The notes under the pieces: generated by a model
Database searches by the model: none
Seen by the model: only the letters and a program-made list of their open reading frames with translations
Told to the model about the DNA's origin: nothing
Shown: positions 7,199 through 9,883 of the stretch, piece after piece
Numbering within the stretch: position 1 is the stretch's first letter
Layout: each line of letters begins with the position of its first letter
Made by a program: the position numbers and the translations under genes
Source: an uncultured Burkholderiales bacterium
GTDB taxonomy: Bacteria > Pseudomonadota > Gammaproteobacteria > Burkholderiales > Burkholderiaceae
Direction: 5' to 3'
NCBI GenBank assembly: GCA_903845315.1
Contig: CAIMWY010000136.1
Location: forward strand, 1 to 9,883
DNA: 9,883 bases

Positions 7199-8648
7199 AC
7201 GAAGTCAAGTTCTCAGCCGCGGCTTCGGTGGACGCTTCGATGTCCACCATGCGCACCAGGTCCAGCAGGCTGAAGCGCCCGTCGTGGTGCCAACCCGCAG
7301 CGGGGGCGGTCATGGCGCCGATGGCGCAGATGCGTGTCACACCCGCCTGCGCCAGGGACTCACCCAGACGCAACAGTTCTTCGGGCGCTGCGGCCAGTCC
7401 GACGGTTTGCAGGTGGTCGCGTTGGGCCAGGGCCAACTCGGCCACTTCGTCCAGCGTGTCTACCCCCACCACCAGCACACAGCGGTTCAAGGGGCCGGGT
7501 TGCAGCGGCGTGGGGGCGTCGCGGTAGACCACCGCCCAGGCCTGCGTGGCGTCGCCCAACACCTGGGTGCTGGGGTGGTTGACCATGGCGAACTCGTGTG
7601 ACTCGCGCCAAGCGGCCACGCTTGCGGCTTCTTCCAGCGACAGGGGGCGGCGCACAAACTTGTGGCTCAGGGCGGCCAGCTCGCTGGCCAAGCTCTGCGC
7701 AAATTCTTGCGGGCTGACCTGGGCACCCCGTTGCACATACAACATCTGCGGCGAGTAGCACCCTTGCTGGTCGTAGCGCGCCACGTCCAGCGCGGCCAGC
7801 GCAGCGGTGGCCTTGGCGCGGCGCAGCGACAACGCGGACGTGGACACCATGCCAAAACTCAACTTATGGCCGTGCGGCAAAAAGCGCGCTGTCACAGGCA
7901 CGTGTTGCTGCATGGCTTGCAAGGCGGTGTTGCCGCCATAGGCCAACACCACCTCGGCCTGTGCAAACAAGGGGGCTGCTTGTGCTGCATCGCTGCCGGG
8001 CCACCACACCACGGCCAAGCAGTCGGCCAAGCGGGGTTCTACCGCCACCAAGACGCGGGCCAACACACTGGCAAACACGGGTTCGGCGCTGGCCACTTTG
8101 CCCACCGAGCCCGCTTTGACCAAAAGTGCCGACACCAAGCTCCACATGGGCAGGCCAGGCACATTGCCGGCCCACACATGGGCCATCAAGTCGGGGCCGC
8201 AAGCTTTGCTCCAGCCGCCACCCACGCGGGGCTGAAACGCATCCAGCAACAATGGGTTGGCAAAGTCTTCCACCACAAAGCGCTGCAGTTGCAAGGCCCG
8301 AAATGTTTGCAAGTACGCGCTGAGGTGAATGCGCACCATCTCGCGGTCCAGGCCTGTCACATGCGGCAGCAAGGTGTCGAGCTGTTGGCGGTAGGGGTCG
8401 TTGGCGTCCAGCAAACGCGCCACCGCATGGTCGATCACGGCCACCCGATCGCACACGGGCCAGTGCTTGAGTTGCGTGCGGCTGGCTTCGCGCACACGCA
8501 TGGCCACGGCCGTCATTTGCGTGGCGCTCAGCTGTGGCACGTGAACCGTCAATGGGTGTTGGGGTGTGCCAAAGTGCAGGTCGTGCCAATGCACTTCTTC
8601 GTCCGACAGCCCTGGCAAATAGCCGGCTTTGAAACTCAGCGTGCTCAT
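7188..8648 (-). CDS. LuxC-like acyl-CoA/acyl-protein reductase
   Basis: LuxC-family enzyme (aldehyde-dehydrogenase fold) that takes an acyl group onto a cysteine and reduces it to an aldehyde with NAD(P)H. The 486-residue protein is the usual size. The catalytic cysteine appears as C297 in YDQQGCYSPQ; further family features are HVWAGNVPGLPMWSLVSALL (157-176), KVASAEPVF (184-192) and VLAYGGN (234-240). The C-terminal half holds the expected second part of the fold, with LSHKFVRRPLSLEEAA. The ATG at 8648 overlaps the LuxE stop by four bases and has a GAAGG about ten bases upstream. No luciferase (luxAB) or acyl transferase (luxD) gene is present, so bioluminescence is not supported. The position under a TPP riboswitch, next to a thiamine-precursor-type importer, suggests reduction of a thiamine-related carboxylate; the actual substrate is unknown. 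Confidence 0.9.
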   Translation of the reverse strand: MSTLSFKAGYLPGLSDEEVHWHDLHFGTPQHPLTVHVPQLSATQMTAVAMRVREASRTQLKHWPVCDRVAVIDHAVARLLDANDPYRQQLDTLLPHVTGLDREMVRIHLSAYLQTFRALQLQRFVVEDFANPLLLDAFQPRVGGGWSKACGPDLMAHVWAGNVPGLPMWSLVSALLVKAGSVGKVASAEPVFASVLARVLVAVEPRLADCLAVVWWPGSDAAQAAPLFAQAEVVLAYGGNTALQAMQQHVPVTARFLPHGHKLSFGMVSTSALSLRRAKATAALAALDVARYDQQGCYSPQMLYVQRGAQVSPQEFAQSLASELAALSHKFVRRPLSLEEAASVAAWRESHEFAMVNHPSTQVLGDATQAWAVVYRDAPTPLQPGPLNRCVLVVGVDTLDEVAELALAQRDHLQTVGLAAAPEELLRLGESLAQAGVTRICAIGAMTAPAAGWHHDGRFSLLDLVRMVDIEASTEAAAENLTSYEP

Positions 8649-9730
8649 GCGCGTGCGGCCTTCAAAAAGTCTTCCACCGCCAGCGAGCAGCCTTTGGCTT
8701 GCGTACCCTGGGCGCGGCCCAGCAGCATAAAGACGTCGTCGGTGGCCACGCCGACGTCTTCGGTCAAGATGGTGGTCACGGCGTTGTAGTTGCCCAAGTC
8801 GGTGTGGGCCAAGATACCGCGCTCGCCGCGTGGCATCTCACGCCCGCTGATCGGGTCGATCACGCGCGAGCGAATCCAGTGTGGCCCGCGTTTGATCGAG
8901 GGCACCGTGGCATTGCCCCGGTCGTAGAACTGGGTGCTGAGCTCGGTCATGCCGTACATGTTGATGCACTGCGTGCGTGGCACGCCAAAGGTGGCCGAGA
9001 GCTGGTCGTAAAACGCATCCACTTCAATCTCGCGTGACAGGCCTTTGAAGCCCCCGGTGTCCAACAGCCAACTGCCTGTGGGTAGGGCAAACGACAGGCC
9101 TTGGGCCTGCAACGCGTCCATGGCATGGACCAGGCTGTAGCTGGCACCCAGCAAGGCAAAGGGCTGTCCTGTGTCTTGTGCCTGGTGCAGTGCGGTACTC
9201 AGGCCTGCGATGTCCAAGCCTTGCGCGCCCATGAAGTAGCCACTGTCTGCGGTGCCAAAGTGGGTCAGGGCCAGTTGCAGGTAATGGGCCAGTGACGAGT
9301 TGGGCATAGCCGCTTCGCTAGGAAACAAAATGCCCATGCGAATGTGGGTCTGCCCCTGCATCACCTGCTGCGCAAAGTTCAGCCGCATCGAGCTGTCGTA
9401 CACCTCAAGCGCCGGGTGGTGGTGGCGGCCTTTGACATCGCCGCGCGTGGTACCGCTGGTCATGAATACGCGCGCGCACTGCTCGGGCGGCACACAGCTG
9501 AGCGTGAGGTCTTTGAAGGCATTGATCGGCACAGCTGGAATGTCGTGCCAATGTTTGACACTGCGTGGCGTTTTGCCGCGCAGTTGGCAAAAACGCTGGA
9601 ACGGCAGGTTGTGTTGGACCTGATGGGCAAAAAGACGCAGCGCCACGGCGTTGAAGTCGTCGTCGCTCACTTCGGGCAAGGCGAAGAAGTTCAGCAAGTC
9701 AGCAGGAATCGTGGACGCGTCAAAAGCCAT
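8645..9730 (-). CDS. LuxE-like acyl-protein synthetase (AMP-forming)
   Basis: Adenylate-forming enzyme of the LuxE family, which activates a carboxylic acid with ATP, carries the acyl group on a C-terminal cysteine and passes it to LuxC. The 361-residue protein shows the P-loop-like TSGTTRG (91-97), LDTGGFKG (223-230), the NMYGMTE adenylate motif (257-263), and a C-terminal VFMLLGRAQGTQAKGCSLA segment (333-351) with C348, matching the place of the acyl-carrying cysteine of LuxE. The ATG at 9730 gives MAFDASTIPADL; the site upstream has no strong Shine-Dalgarno. First gene of the operon, about 85 bases after the TPP aptamer; its stop overlaps the luxC-like start by ATGA, matching the expected physical partnership. 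PaaK-type CoA ligases are distant relatives, but the paired LuxC argues for LuxE. Confidence 0.9.
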   Translation of the reverse strand: MAFDASTIPADLLNFFALPEVSDDDFNAVALRLFAHQVQHNLPFQRFCQLRGKTPRSVKHWHDIPAVPINAFKDLTLSCVPPEQCARVFMTSGTTRGDVKGRHHHPALEVYDSSMRLNFAQQVMQGQTHIRMGILFPSEAAMPNSSLAHYLQLALTHFGTADSGYFMGAQGLDIAGLSTALHQAQDTGQPFALLGASYSLVHAMDALQAQGLSFALPTGSWLLDTGGFKGLSREIEVDAFYDQLSATFGVPRTQCINMYGMTELSTQFYDRGNATVPSIKRGPHWIRSRVIDPISGREMPRGERGILAHTDLGNYNAVTTILTEDVGVATDDVFMLLGRAQGTQAKGCSLAVEDFLKAARA

Positions 9731-9815
9731 CTGTGTTTCACATGCAACAAGCAGGGGGCTGACGGGGAATCGGTGTTGGAAGAGCGATGTGCCTCTGAAC
9801 CGGTTCTTTTGACAA
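9731..9815 (-). promoter_or_regulatory. Leader between TPP aptamer and luxE-like start (putative expression platform)
   Basis: Untranslated leader of 85 bases. It contains a perfect ten-base palindrome, GAACCGGTTC (9797-9806). On the mRNA its GGUUCA (9801 to 9796) can pair with UGAACC of the aptamer core (9850 to 9845), giving a possible switch between ligand-bound and unbound folds. I see no hairpin followed by a U-run and no clear purine-rich ribosome site before the ATG, so I cannot say whether control is by transcription or translation. Confidence 0.4.
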
Positions 9816-9883
9816 GCTTCCCTGCGCGAGGATTACCTCAATCAGGTTCAAAGGGACTTTCTCAGTCGATGTCTGTCAAGACA
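9816..9883 (-). ncRNA. TPP riboswitch aptamer (THI element), 5' end beyond the window
   Basis: On the minus strand the conserved core reads CUGAGA (9865-9860), then UCCC, UUUGAACCUGAU (9852-9841), the small stem GAGG-UAAU-CCUC (9839-9828), CGCAGGGAAGC (9826-9816). This matches the TPP riboswitch consensus: pyrimidine-binding CUGAGA, UUGAACCUGAU junction, and the closing AGGGAA strand. A stem UGUCU-UGAC-AGACA (9883-9870) looks like the variable P3 arm. The 5' strands of P1 and P2 (G-rich, pairing with UCCC and AGGG) must lie just past the right edge. It is oriented to control the luxE-luxC-ABC-SDR operon, normally lowering expression when thiamine pyrophosphate is abundant. Confidence 0.93.

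Noticed and set aside
7662..8789. Long plus-strand open frame of 375 codons across luxC
   Set aside because: It is antisense to the well-supported luxC/luxE-like genes, has no recognisable motif, and is explained by the high-GC codon pattern on the other strand.
7188..9730. Bioluminescence (lux) operon
   Set aside because: Only luxE- and luxC-like genes are present; luxA, luxB and luxD are missing and the regulation and neighbours belong to thiamine metabolism.
9797..9810. Palindrome followed by TTTT on the plus strand, resembling a terminator
   Set aside because: A ten-base palindrome without loop makes a poor hairpin (two pairs at most would be lost in the turn), the T-run is only four, and no plus-strand gene ends here.

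Overview
The window reads as a thiamine (vitamin B1) locus from a betaproteobacterium of the Burkholderiales, most likely Comamonadaceae. This assignment rests on the high-GC coding style, the thiO-thiS-thiG-thiE order and the family resemblance of the proteins; it is an inference, not a database match. There is no tRNA, rRNA, CRISPR array or mobile element. Gene density is very high and no gene-free stretch exceeds about 150 bases.

Left part (1-2835, minus strand): a tight operon thiO -> thiS -> thiG -> thiE, with thiE cut by the left edge. It encodes glycine oxidase (supplies dehydroglycine), the sulfur carrier ThiS (C-terminal Gly-Gly), thiazole synthase ThiG and thiamine-phosphate synthase ThiE with a long N-terminal extension. 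thiD (2889-3752, plus strand) runs divergently from thiO across a 53-base gap and encodes the HMP/HMP-phosphate kinase. A short convergent gap (3753-3820) holds a hairpin.

Right part (3821-9883, minus strand): one six-gene operon, read from the right edge. It begins with a TPP riboswitch, cut at its 5' end by the window border, followed by a LuxE-like acyl-protein synthetase, a LuxC-like acyl reductase, an ABC ATPase, an ABC permease, an NMT1/THI5-like periplasmic binding protein and a short-chain dehydrogenase. Genes overlap by 1-11 bases or lie about 20 bases apart, so co-transcription and translational coupling are very likely.

The most interesting point is that LuxE and LuxC, known as the fatty-acid reductase of bioluminescence, here sit directly under a TPP riboswitch with a thiamine-precursor-type ABC importer and an SDR, with no luxAB or luxD nearby. 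LuxE (carboxylate activation), LuxC (thioester to aldehyde) and SDR (aldehyde to alcohol) together would convert an imported carboxylic acid to a primary alcohol. My hypothesis is salvage of an oxidised thiamine breakdown product: the pyrimidine carboxylic acid to HMP (then ThiD), the thiazole acetic acid to hydroxyethylthiazole, or thiamine acetic acid to thiamine. The pyrimidine route fits best with the binding-protein family and with thiD next door. No thiC is seen in the window.
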